DNA of 64,000 bases. Origin: Rheum nobile. Taxonomy: Eukaryota > Streptophyta > Magnoliopsida > Caryophyllales > Polygonaceae. The first letter of the stretch is position 1; each line of letters starts with the position of its first letter. Location: the NCBI GenBank assembly GCA_027886185.1, contig WOAB01000109.1, positions 10,706,501 through 10,770,500 on the forward strand. Direction: 5' to 3'. The position numbers and the translations under genes are program-made. Shown here one piece after another: positions 43,757-54,732 of the stretch. Under the pieces are notes generated by a model. That model was not told where the DNA came from. It saw only the letters and a list, made by a program, of their open reading frames with translations, and did not search any database.

Positions 43757-44915
43757 GTTATATACTATGGTTATATACTATAATTATATATTATGGTTCT
43801 AACGAGTAGTTATATACTATGGTTATATCGTATAATTATATACTATGGTTATATCGTATAGTTATATACTATTGATATATTGTATTGTTATATACTATAG
43901 CTATATACTATTGTTATATCATATAGTTATATATATACTATTGTTATATCGTATAGTTATATATATACTATTGCTATATCGTTCATTTATATACTATAGT
44001 TATATACTATTGTTATATCGTATAAATATATACTATGGTTATATCCTATAGTTATATACTATGTTTATATCTTATGGTTATATCCAATTTGGTTATATCT
44101 TATGGTTATATCCTATAGCTATATACTATTGTTATATCGTATTGTTATATACTATAGCTATATATACTATTGTTATATCGTATAGTTATGTATTATTGTT
44201 ATATCGTATAATTATATACTATGGTTATATCGTATAGCTATATACTATTATTATATCGTATAGTTATATACTATTGTTATATCGTATAATTATATACTAT
44301 GGTTATATCCTATAGTTATATACTATGGTTATATCTTATAGTTATATCAAATTTGGTTATATCTTATGGTTATATCCTATAGTTATGTACTATGGTTATA
44401 TCGTATAGTTATATACTATTGTTATATCGTATAGTTATATATAATATGGTTGTATCGTATAGTTATATATATACTATGGTTATATCGTATAATTATATAT
44501 TATGGTTATATCGTATAGTTATATACTATTGTTATATCGTATAGTTATATACTATTGTTATATCGTATAATTATATACTATGGTTATATCCTATAGTTAT
44601 ATACTATGGTTATATCTTATGGTTATATCCTATAGTTATATACTATTGTTATATCGTATAGTTATATATATATACTATGGTTATATCGTATAGTTATATA
44701 CTATAAATATATATTATGGTTCTAAAGTACTATGGTTATATACAAATTTTATATCGTATAGTTATATACTATGGTTATATATTATGGTTATATCGTATAG
44801 TTATATACTATTGTTATATCGTATAGATATATATATACTGTGGTTATATCGTATAGTTATATACTATAGCTATATACTATTGTTATATCGTATAGTTATA
44901 TACTATTGTTATATC
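43757..44915. repeat. T1 AT-rich minisatellite, second segment
   Basis: Same unit as 36,586-36,948, several dozen degenerate copies. Variants include TATCCTATAGTTATATACTATGG and the insert AAATTTGGTTATATCTTATGG, which also occurs (reverse complement) in T2. Ends at the hAT insertion. Confidence 0.9.
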
Positions 44916-46116
44916 CAGTGGCGGACCCAGGAATTGTTAGAAGAGGGGGCGAGATTACTAAGCATAACTCAATATAAATATCGCTTAATATATTTAGTTT
45001 ATGTAATTACAAAAAATTGCAAGAAAAGAGTTCATTACAAAAATTGAAAATGATTAAGTCATGGAACCACTTCCAACTACAAAGAGGGTAAATTCATCTA
45101 GCAAGTTCTTATATTCTGAAAATGATAAGTTCATTTTCAATGCTTCTGAAAATATCTTTTTCCACATAATACATTAGACAATTAATAAGAAAATCACCAT
45201 TCATCAAAAAGAGCAAACTCTATAGGTAGATTGCTAAAACATATTTGTCCATAATCCTAAGAACATATCAATTCCACATTTGAAACAAACAAAATCAAAT
45301 CTCACATTTCACTTTTCAACCAATTATCAAGTTAATTCAATCAACAAGGCAAATGAATAGACAACAAACCTAAACCAAACCAATTCAAATTCAAATTCAA
45401 CAAAAAGTTATTCAATTAAACAAAATCTATTCAAACCCTAAAATTAATTTATATTTCTCAAACGAGTCAAATACATACTGTAATATATAAAAATATATGG
45501 GAACTGACTACACTAGACGAGATTGAAGCATGGGAGTCAAAGACAACTTTGAAAATTATGTAGATTTGAATGCAATTTAAATTAGGGCTAGTAAACACAA
45601 AATTGACCTTGGTTATATATCATATCAAACAGGGGGACTTCACAGATCACCAGTGGGTGAAGGGGGAGAGTAGAAGAAGACTTAGCCGCCGACGTCGCTG
45701 TACAAGAAATCTCCGGCGTCCAGATGTGAGCGTTCAGGCGGTCCAGCTATTCGCAACTCGCAAGGAGAAGGGAGCCCGACGGTGAACAATGGAATGTGGT
45801 CAGTATTTGGGGAATTCGCAAGAGATTTGGGTTTTTTTTTAATATTATATAAAACTTGTTAAAAAAATTAGCAAAACGACGCCATTTTTTCACTGGTTTT
45901 TTTTATTAAAAAAAAGGGTTTAGGGTTCAACTGAACCCGTCTTTATCCCTTCAACCATAACGCAGAAGCAGCCGCTGCCATGGACATGGTGCTCCAATTT
46001 CAGCAGATGAGGGGGCTTCGAGCGCTGGGCGAACCGGATCTCTAACTAATCTCGGAGGTTACCGGAGTTGAAGCGGGGGCGGCCGCCCACTCAAGCCCCC
46101 CCTAAGTCCGCCACTG
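44916..46116. mobile_element. Non-autonomous hAT element
   Basis: 1,201 bp with terminal inverted repeats CAGTGGCGGAC / GTCCGCCACTG and a perfect 8-bp target duplication GTTATATC (44,908-44,915 and 46,117-46,124), both hAT hallmarks. The interior is AT-rich on the left and becomes GC-richer towards 45,960-46,090. No transposase domain is visible; the 71-codon frame at 45,570-45,785 is not recognised. Confidence 0.92.
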
Positions 46117-47228
46117 GTTATATCGTATAATTATATACGATGATTATATCGTATAGCTATATACTATTGTTATATCGTATAGTTATATAATATTGTTATA
46201 TCGTATAATTATATATTATGGTTATATCGTATAGCTATATACTATTGTTATATAGTATAGTTATATACTATTGTTATATCGTATAGTTATATACTATGGT
46301 TATATCGTATAGTTATATACTACTGTTACATACTATAGCTATATACTATTGTTATATCGTATAGTTATATACTATTGTTATATCGTATAGTTATATAATA
46401 TTGTTATATCGTATTGTTATATACTATAGCTATATACTATTGTTATATCGTATAGTTATATACTATTGTTATATCGTATAATTATATATTATGGTTATAT
46501 CGTATAACTATATACTATTGTTATATCGTATAGTTATATACTATTGTTATATCTTATAGTTATATACTATGGTTATATTGTATAGGTATATACTATAATT
46601 ATGTATTATGGTTCTAACGTACTATGGTTATATACAAATTTTATATCATATAGTGGTATACTATAGTTATATACTATTGTTATATCGTATAGTATATATA
46701 TACTATGGTTATATCGTATAGTTATATACTATAGCTATATACTATTGTTATATCGTATAGTTATATACTATTGTTATATCGTATAATTATATACTATGGT
46801 TATATCGTATAGCTATATACTATTGTTATATCGTATAGTTATATACTATTGTTATATCGTATAGTTATATACTATGGTTATATCGTATAGTTATATACTA
46901 TTGTTATATATTATGGTTCTAATGTACTATGGTTATATACAAATTTTATATCGTATAGTTATATACTATGGTTATATCGTATAGTTATATACTATAGTTA
47001 TATACTATTGTTATATCGTATTGTTATATACTATAGCTATATGCTATTATTATATCGTATAATTATATACTATTGTTATATTGTACAGTTATATATTATT
47101 ACTATATACTATAGTTATATATTATTACTATATTCTATAGTTATATACTATAGTTATATATTATTACTATATTCTATAGTTATATACTATAATTATATAT
47201 TATGGTTCTAACGTATAGTTATATACTC
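46117..47228. repeat. T1 AT-rich minisatellite, third segment
   Basis: Continuation of the array after the hAT element, with near-homogeneous units such as TTATATCGTATAGTTATATA repeated. It merges into the right inverted repeat at about 47,229. Confidence 0.9.
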
Positions 47229-47699
47229 GTATTAAAATTTTATAGAAAATTATAGTAGAAAAATGCCAAAAATACCAAAAATTTTCACTACAATGCGCTA
47301 TATGTTGGGCACCAAATTGTAAAAAAAAAAGGTAGGAATACTTCGTTTTTGGGGCTTTTAGAGGGGCAAACGATGTCCGTTTTGGACAAATTTTATATGT
47401 ACGGACTCGTATTGAAATTCTCTACATGATTATGGAAAAAAGTGCAATTTTGAATTTTTTTTAAAACGCAATGGCGTAGCGTTTAAACTGAACCGTTTTT
47501 TTTAACCGGTTTACTTTTTTTATTTTTATAAAAGCTTAAACGCTATGTTGTTGCGTTTAAACTGAACCGGTTCAGAAAGTTGAACCGGTTCAGTTTAAAC
47601 GCAACGATGTAGCGTTCGATTTTTATTTTTATTTTTTTTAAACGCTACAACGTTGCGTTTAAAAGCGGTGCGAAACACAAAATTTCCGGGTGCAAACAA
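47229..47699 (-). repeat. T1 right terminal inverted repeat
   Basis: Reverse complement of the left arm over about 210 bp with few differences. The outer part again has AAACGCTAC/GCGTTT half-palindromes but arranged differently (pairs with GAACCGGTTC at about 47,575-47,600), so outer arms have diverged or been rearranged. The second 10-bp duplication follows at 47,700. Confidence 0.85.
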
Positions 47700-48142
47700 G
47701 TTCTCCTTTTTTTTTTTTTACACTTTCAAAACTTGTCTGAATGATTTTGGTGAATTAGGATAATATATTTTCTTCATACCCTTTTGAGTGGTTGCACAAA
47801 TTTTCATTAAGGACTTGTGCCTGTACAAAATTTCATTGATAGAGTGCTGATATCAGTTATGGATGAGAATTGCGGACTATGAATAGCTAGGCTGCCTATT
47901 GCCTAGGCTTATTTTTACTTCTGTGCAACTAAGTTCTGCTTTCAAATAAGCTAATATGTGTCTCTGATTTCCGAGTTTCATGCCCAATAGGTCAATGTCT
48001 TAACATTATATGATCTAAAAGTCAATATAGTGGGGGAGCTTAGGTATCGGATCAAAGTGGTTAAGTTAGCTTTATTTACTGTCATTGAAATTATATGAGT
48101 TACAACAAATTAGTGAAATTGAAGAAACCGTTATACAATTAG
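47700..48142 (+). other. Probable intron sequence left of the aminotransferase exons
   Basis: AT-rich with no coding signature. It is joined, if T1 is removed, to sequence left of 36,107. Confidence 0.5.
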
Positions 48143-48923
48143 GTGGGGTTTGGACTTCCAGAATTCAACAAGTTGACCGCAAAGCTTATTCTTGGTTCTG
48201 ACAGGTAAATATGAATTATTTTCTCTTCTCTAACATCCATGTTTTCGTTTGGAGGGCAGAAACACGAGATGTCATCAATCCCGAGCATTGCAATAAGCCT
48301 TGTTTTTGCTGGTATCTTTAATATAAATCCAAAGATGGTATTGCAAGAGGTTTCCTTTATAATTATTTATTGCTTTGCTATATGGTGTAGCAATAGTTTT
48401 TGTAAACTTCACTGATAGTTAATATTTTTAAGTAAGAGGTGGTCCCCCCCCCCCCCCCCCCCCCCCCACTTCATGTGTAGTTAGTGGTGAAACTCATGTG
48501 GAAAGTCTGTCTATTTCCCTTTTGTGCTCTTTAGGTTTACCTTTGTGTGTATTTATTGCTTGTTGCAGCCCTGCAATTCTGGAAAATAGAGTTGCTACAG
48601 CCCAAGGCTTATCTGGCACTGGATCTTTGAGGGTTGGAAGCGAGTTTCTTGCAAGGCACTACCATAATGTAAACACTTGACTCTTGTTTGTGTAGTCCTT
48701 TTGACAACACTTATCACATCGATCTGTAACTGTGTCACATATTTTTATATCCTCCCAAGTGTTGTTACTGACTATTATGGACTCCTTTCCCTTGCACTCC
48801 AGCGTGTGATCTATATTCCTCTACCTACATGGGGAAACCATACTAAGATATTCAATTTAGGAGGCTTGGAGGTTAAGAGCTATCGTTACTATGACCCAGC
48901 AACAAGGGGTTTGGACTTCCAAG
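48143..48923 (+). pseudogene. Aspartate aminotransferase gene fragment (three consecutive exons)
   Basis: Exon 1 (start approximate, 48,143 to 48,204): GLPEFNKLTAKLILGSD. Exon 2 (48,569-48,668): SPAILENRVATAQGLSGTG, SLRVGSEFLARHYHN. Exon 3 (48,803-48,923): VIYIPLPTWGNHTKIFNL, then VKSYRYYDPATRGLDFQG. Each junction has GT donors (GTAAAT, GTAAAC, GTAAGT) and AG acceptors, with matching phases (2, 0, 1). The SGTGSLR and PTWGNH blocks are diagnostic of class I aspartate aminotransferase and closest in style to the plant cytosolic/plastid isoforms rather than the mitochondrial one. The enzyme would interconvert aspartate and 2-oxoglutarate with oxaloacetate and glutamate using pyridoxal phosphate. 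The catalytic Lys exon and all other exons are absent. The fragment ends 9 bp before element E. Confidence 0.85.
48444..48467 (+). repeat. Homopolymeric C tract (24 bases)
   Basis: 24 C in a row in the intron between aminotransferase exons 1 and 2. The length may be an assembly or sequencing approximation. Confidence 0.85.
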
Positions 48924-48932
48924 GTAAGTAAA

Positions 48933-49397
48933 TGTTGGGGTTATGGAGCCTGAAGCGAAGGACGGACGCGTAAAGGCTCGCACGGTTAGTGGCACGGTCT
49001 ACAGACCGTGCAGGAACCACGGAAGGAAGCTTAACAGCGAGCACGGTTAATGGCACGGTTTGCTAACCGTGCCAGATCTCGGAATTGCTCTCGAATAAAT
49101 GGCACGGTTCACGGCACGGTTTGTTAACCGTGCGGGACCTTTTTCGGGAGTTAGATGGGCCGATTTCAGTGTTGCGTTTTGTGGGCTTTTCTAGGTTTTG
49201 TCTGTGTTGTTATTTAAACCCTAGTTGATCAATTGTAATTTTATCAAGTCGTTGTAATTTGTCATCACAATATTGAGTGAAAGAAAACCCTGGCTTGGTA
49301 GTGCCCCCAGACGTAGTCAATTATATGACGAACTGGGTAAACAATTCTCGTGTTCTTTGCTTCGTTTTCTATTCGTTACCGCGTTCGAATCCTAACA
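48933..49397 (+). repeat. 5' LTR of element E
   Basis: 465 bp. It has three hairpin-forming units with GCACGGTTA...ACCGTGC at 48,980-49,011, 49,041-49,072 and 49,101-49,133, and a TATTTAAA promoter-like box at 49,211-49,218. Confidence 0.92.
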
Positions 49398-49398
49398 A

Positions 49399-49411
49399 CT
49401 GGTATCAGAGC
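49399..49411 (+). other. Primer binding site of element E
   Basis: CTGGTATCAGAGC directly after the LTR; initiator Met tRNA complement. Confidence 0.85.
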
Positions 49412-49419
49412 TGGTTCTG

Positions 49420-50165
49420 GTGATGACGATGGGAAGCGGAAAATCACCGGTGGAGAAGTTCGATGGAACGGATTTCGGCTTCTGGAAGATGCAGATCGAG
49501 GATTACCTGTACGGTAAAGATTTGTATTTGCCGCTGGGTGAGAAGCCGGAAGACATGAAGGAAGAAGAGTGGAAGTTGTTGGACAGGAAAGCGATGAGCG
49601 TGGTCCGCCTATCGCTGTCCAAGAACGTGGCACATCACACGGTCAAGGCAGAGACGACGAAGGGTATGCTGGAAATTTTTTTCGCGATGTATGAGAAACC
49701 CTCTGCAGTGAACAAGGTTCATCTGATGCGGCGGTTGTTCAATCTGCGGATGACGGAGAGTACAGCGGTGACCAATCACTTGAACGAGTTCAACATGACG
49801 ATCGCACAACTGATTTCAGTTGAGATTGATTTCGACAATGAGGTACAAGCCCTAATCCTATTATCTTCTTTACCAGAAAGTTGGAGCGGGACAGTTACTG
49901 CTGTTAGTGCTTCGGCGGGGAAGGCGAAGATCAAGTTTGATGAAGTCAGGGATCTGATTATCAGCGAAGAAATTCGCAGGAAGGCGTCAGGTACTGCTTC
50001 TGGATCAGCTTTGAATACAGGTAGCAGGGGAGGTCAGACTCTAAGAAGTCGAATCGTGGCAGATCAAAGTCTAGGGGGAAGGATAAGCCCAAAGACAAGA
50101 GCAGAATCAAGTGTTGGAATTGTGATGAAAACGGTCATTACAAGAGTGAATGTAAGGCACCGTTG
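49420..50165 (+). pseudogene. Element E gag (frameshifted)
   Basis: Starts MMTMGSGKSPVEKFDG, or at the internal ATG at 49,429 (MGSGKSP). It carries the copia gag block FGFWKMQIEDYLYGKDL, then LLSSLPESWSGTV and KIKFDEVRDLIISEEIRRK. A one-base shift near 50,040 moves the basic region and the zinc knuckle CWNCDENGHYKSEC (50,112-50,153) into the pol frame. Gag and pol are a single polyprotein in Tnt1 relatives. Confidence 0.9.
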
Positions 50166-51995
50166 AAAGATAAATCAGCGAATTCAGCCAGTGAAGATAT
50201 TGCAGACGCATTGACTCTGAGCGATTCAACGACAGGAACCACTGCAGATGCATCGATTTTGAGCGCGAGCAGTCCATTGGAGTCTTGGGTGTTAGACTCT
50301 GGAGCTTCGTTTCATTCCTGCAGCAGTGCTGATATATTGGATCGCTACACCTCTGGAGATTTCGGAAAAGTCTATCTTGCTGATGATGAGGCTTTGAAAA
50401 TCGTGGGGAAGGGTGATGTGCGAATCAAGGCGCCAAACGGATTTGTGCTGCAGTTGCATGGAGTAAGGCATATTCCTGGTCTGAAGAGAAACATGCTTTC
50501 TATTGGACAGTTGGATGACGAGGGTTATGAAGTAACCTTCGGCTGTAACAGCTGGAAGATAACCAAAGGAGCTATGGTGGTAGCTCGAGGAAAGAAGGAG
50601 GGGACGCTGTACATGACGAGCAACGTCCGTGATAGCATTGTCATTGCAGGAGTAAACTGTTATGCAGACTTGTGGCACTGTCGTCTGGGCCACATGAGTC
50701 AGAAAGGGATGAAGGTGCTATGCTCGAAGGGTTTGCTGCCAGGTCTCAAGTCCGTTGAGATCGGATTGTGTGAAGACTGCGTGATCGGGAAGCAGAAAAG
50801 GGTGAGCTTTGCGAAGGGTGGCAGAACCTTGAAGAGGCAGAAGTTGGAGTTGATCCACAGTGACTTGTGGGGACCAGCACCTGTGACATCTCTGGGTAGA
50901 GCGTCATACTACATGACCTTCATTGACGACGCTACAAGAAAAGTATGGGTCTATTTTCTGAAGCAAAAGTCTGATGCATTTGACACCTTCAGAAAGTGGA
51001 AGGCTCTAGTAGAGACTGAGACATGTCTTAAAGTCAAGTGTTTGAGATCTGATAATGGTGGGGAGTATGAGCTTCGTGAGTTCAAGGAGTTCTGTGCTGA
51101 GAATGGAATTCGCATGGAGAAAACCTTGAAAGGAATCCCTCAAGAGAACGGCGTCGCTGAACGTATGAACAAGACCCTGAATGAACGTGCTAGAAGCATG
51201 AGGCTGAAGTGTGGGCTTCTAAAGATGTTCTGGGCGGATGCAGTCAACACTACTGCATTCTTGATCAACCGAGGGCCATCAACTCCCTTGGAGAATGGGA
51301 TCCCAGAGGAGGCTTGGAGTGGCAAAGAGGTAAATTTGTCCTTTCTTCGCGTATTTGGGTGCGTTTCATATGTTCATATTGTTCCTGTTGAGAGAAGCAA
51401 GCTGGATGCAAAGTCTGTCAAGTGCACGTTTATTGGATATGGTGGGGATGATTTCAGATACTGGTTCTGGGATGAGCAGAGCAGGAAGGTTATTCGCAGT
51501 CAAGACATCGTGTTCAATGAGCAGGAGATGTACAAGGATAGTCTGGGTGCATCAGAAACAACGAGTTCTGAACCTGAGGTTGTGGAGTTGGATATCTCAA
51601 ACTCGGGTGGGAGCAAGGCAGTTCGAAGTGACCAGGAGGCCGTGATTGAGGAGGAGCCGAGTACCCCAGTGATTCCGCTGCGAAGGTCCACTAGATAGCG
51701 TGGATCGCCTGATAGATATTCGCCGTCAAACTACTCTCTGTTGTTGACTGATGGTGGTGAGCCAGAGTGTTATGCAGAGGCATGTCGTGGAGAAGATGTG
51801 AGCAAGTGGAAGCTCGCCATGGATGATGAGATGGATTCGTTGATGACCAACGGAACCTGGGAGCTAGTTGAGCTTCCAGCAGGCAAGAAGGCATTGCATA
51901 ACAAGTGGGCTTACAGATTCAAGGAGGAGGTGAATAGAAGGAAGCGTTACAAAGCAAGGCTGGTTGTGACGCGAAAGACTCGCAAGGTCTTGTAG
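50040..51995 (+). pseudogene. Element E protease, integrase and start of RT
   Basis: Protease WVLDSGASFHSC. Pre-integrase zinc motif LWHCRLGHMSQKGM with CEDCVIGKQKR. Catalytic Asp in HSDLWGP, Asp in LRSDNGGEY, Glu in NGVAERMNKTLNERA. C-terminal LRVFGCVSYVH and FIGYGGDDFRYWF. A TAG at 51,696-51,698 interrupts the linker (likely CAG to TAG). The RT entry follows, WELVELPAGKKALHNKWAY then KARLVV, and then the frame leaves RT sequence at about 51,970. All RT catalytic blocks are missing. Confidence 0.9.
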
Positions 51996-52180
51996 TTGAT
52001 GAAGATTCGTGGAACTGAGAATCCTGCAGACATGCTGACTAAGGTTGTGATCTTAGAGAAGTTGAAGCTTTGCATGGCTTCAACTGGCCTTGGTAACTGA
52101 GTTGAAGGCCTGGCACTACTACCAGATATGGGTTGATGAGGAGAACGATTATGATTGGAGTCAGTCTCCAGATGGGAGAT
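51970..52180 (+). pseudogene. Element E deletion junction and RNase H tail
   Basis: Immediately after the truncated RT entry the sequence becomes KIRGTENPADMLTKVV, then LKLCMASTGL, which is the extreme C-terminus of copia pol. At least 400-500 codons of RT and RNase H are missing relative to the family. A short polypurine stretch (GATGGGAGAT) precedes the 3' LTR. Confidence 0.85.
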
Positions 52181-52645
52181 TGTTGGGGTTATGGAGCCTG
52201 AAGCGAAGGACGGACGCGTAAAGGCTCGCACGGTTAGTGGCACGGTCTACAGACCGTGCAGGAACCACGGAAGAAAGCTTAACAGCGAGCACGATTAATG
52301 GCACGGTTTGCTAACCGTGCCAGATCTCGGAATTGCTCTCGAATAAATGACACGGTTAACGGCACCGTTTGTTAACCGTGCGGGACCTTTTTCGGGAGTT
52401 AGATGGGCCGATTTCAGTGTTGCGTTTTGTGGGCTTTTCTAGGTTTTGTCCGTGTTGTTATTTAAACCCTAGTTGATCAATTGTAATCTTATCAAGTCGT
52501 TGTAAGTTGTCATCACAAGATTGAGTGAAAGAAAACTCTGGCTTGGTAGTGCCCCCAGACGTAGTCAATTATATGACGAACTGGGTAAACAATTCTCGTA
52601 TTCTTTGCTTCGTTTTCTATTCGTTATCGCGTTCGAATCCTAACA
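52181..52645 (+). repeat. 3' LTR of element E
   Basis: 465 bp, same three hairpin units offset by 3,248 bp. It differs from the 5' LTR at a handful of positions, including one that breaks a stem (GGCACCGTTTG for GGCACGGTTTG). Confidence 0.92.
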
Positions 52646-54732
52646 CTTAGGTTTAATCAAAATTGATCAAATTGTTTACAAGCAAAGCTTATTCTTGGAC
52701 TTAGGTATCATCAAAATCCCAGAGAAGGTATGAATGAATGCAACTTAGATGATAATGTCAATAGATATATCAAAAATCAATATTATATATTTATCATACG
52801 TTTACTGTTGTAGTACTTTGAAGGCTCTCCAACGACCTATGGAGATGAGCATATTAGAGACATACATACACAATGGCTTGTGTAACTTCTTGGAATTGTG
52901 AGTATATTCTTCTCTCTACTTTGTTGCATTTTACTTGATCTTGAAGTTTTTTTTTTTTTTTTTTTTTCATTTCACTGAAAAAGCTAGATTGATATCTAAA
53001 TTAAATTCTATATCACACTTTTTGAGGAGTTGATAAATGATAGTGGAAGTTTGATGGAGAAAAGTAAACACTATATCATACTTGGCTAGTAATCTTGGAA
53101 ATGTAGTTATGCTATCATATTGATGTTTGACTCGGCTTATTTGAAGAAGCTGGATCTAAGTTCATTGATATGTTTGTGATTTCGTGATGTCATTAGAGGA
53201 AGTCCTATATTATGCTTTCTTTTGTTTGTTTAATTAATGTGATTTTAGCATGTATTTTTACCGCTTCAAATAATCATTGTGTTCTTTTGTATGCTCAGAC
53301 TTATTGAATCATTGGGTAATTTTGAAACAACTTCTTAGGAATTCTTGACTATAATGATATATATACGTTTAGAAAGTCATCTGTATGAATGCCATCTTAG
53401 GACTAAAAATTTGATCATCCAAGATCATATTCACCTCCAATCTCTACAAGAAATTATGACACATACCCAAAAACATCAATTTAAGTAGACTGTAGAATCA
53501 GAAACAACGAATCACATAAATGTTGAAATGGGCATTAACAACAGCACAAAAATCAACATACATCAAATCCATTGGAGCTCCTTTCTCCATGTAGTAATCC
53601 CAATTAAGTATTGCAATGCCCTCATCCCACTCTCAACTGCAGTAACTGCACGCAAGCCCAACTTTTTTCTTTGTCTCATTATCAACAGTTGAGTTCTTCT
53701 TTGCCTCATTCTCAACAGTTGAGTTTGCTAGCTGCCCAAACTAGGAGTAGTATTTCAAGCATACACTACAATAGGTGAATAATTCAACCTCTCTGCTCTA
53801 GCCCTTGTCTTCAGCTCCTCGGACGATTTTAAGTACCCGATAGACATAAAAAACAGTTTGCAGTAAGTTTGGGAAAGAGGAAAAGAACAACAAAAACTCT
53901 TATATTCCTTCACTTTCATAGCTGTAGGCTTGAATATATTAACAGACTTTTTTGGTTTTCGATTTGATTTCTGAAGGCCTTGATGAAAAGAACCCGAGTT
54001 TGCTGCACTTCAAAGAGGCTATCCAGATTCAACGCCATGAATGTTTAGCGTGCTTTATTTCCAATACTATGACCCCTTTATACACTCACATGAACACTCT
54101 CTTAGCATCAACGTAACAACAAAAATACAGCAGTGCTAGCTATTTAACAAAGAACATCAAGTGACATCATGGTAACAATGAATAAAATATTCAGCAATTT
54201 CTTTTGAGTACAAAAGCAAAGAGCTCAGTACTTACCCAAGCATTAATAACAACATGAACCCATTTGGTTTCTTAGTTCAATTTCAACAACCACCGATTCA
54301 TACTTTTAGCAAGGAATTTTAGAACATGATATATTTTGCTTCTTATGAAAGTAAATCGTTTACCTGACCTTTAAATGGCTCACATGAGAAATATCTAATC
54401 GGAGTTGTATGACAAACAGGCAGAAGTTGTTTTCCTTTTATAGGTGTTTCTTCATGCCCTTCATTTGATTAACAGTCTTATGCTTAGTGCTGCAGTATTC
54501 AGTAATTCAGCGCTTAATGTAACTCGTTCAGATGCTTTGCAGAACCAGCTGAATAATAGCATTGCTGTACATATATACATTTAAAAGTGGTGAATTAGAA
54601 GCTACGCAGTTTAATGAATTTCCTATAAGAAATGCCCCCTTTTGTCCTATTTAAAATTTAAAAGGATCAACAGATTTTTCAAAGCATGCTTTCATCACCA
54701 AACTACCTATACTACTAAACCCTTAAAATAAC
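52646..54732. other. Unassigned sequence between elements E and G
   Basis: AT-rich, with a poly-T tract at about 52,948-52,969. The 17 bases at 52,682-52,698 match aminotransferase exon 1 (48,179-48,195). Two small minus-strand frames look protein-like but are not recognised: 53,755-53,847 (MSIGYLKSSEELKTRARAER...) and 53,916-54,038 (MALNLDSLFEVQQTRVLFIK...). No complete gene can be supported. The last five bases (54,728-54,732, ATAAC) are the target duplication of G. Confidence 0.5.

Larger units (their letters stand above)
36108..47699. mobile_element. T1: foldback-type element with long inverted repeats and AT-rich minisatellite core (Mutator-like target duplication)
   Basis: Flanked by a perfect 10-bp direct repeat GTTCTCCTTT at 36,098-36,107 and 47,700-47,709. 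Ends are inverted: TTTGCACC...TTTCGCACCGC on the left (the first three bases belong to the flank repeat) and the reverse complement on the right. Inner arms of about 210 bp are close to identical (36,370-36,585 against 47,229-47,450). The middle is an AT-rich minisatellite with no coding potential. Excluding the nested gypsy (F) and hAT insertions the element is about 3.6 kb. A 9-11 bp duplication points to the Mutator superfamily; repeat-rich long inverted arms resemble foldback elements. No transposase is present, so it is non-autonomous. Confidence 0.8.
48933..52645 (+). mobile_element. Tork/Tnt1-like Ty1/copia element E with internal deletion
   Basis: LTRs 48,933-49,397 and 52,181-52,645 (465 bp each, TGTTGGGGTT to CCTAACA). 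PBS, gag, protease and integrase are readable, but most of RT and RNase H is gone. The five bases flanking it, GTAAA on the left and CTTAG on the right, do not match, so there is no target duplication. This implies recombination between elements or a deletion at one edge after insertion. It sits just after the splice donor of the third aminotransferase exon. Confidence 0.92.

Noticed and set aside
45570..45785. 71-codon frame in the hAT element as a possible transposase remnant
   Set aside because: No BED zinc finger, RNase H-like or hAT dimerisation motif is visible.
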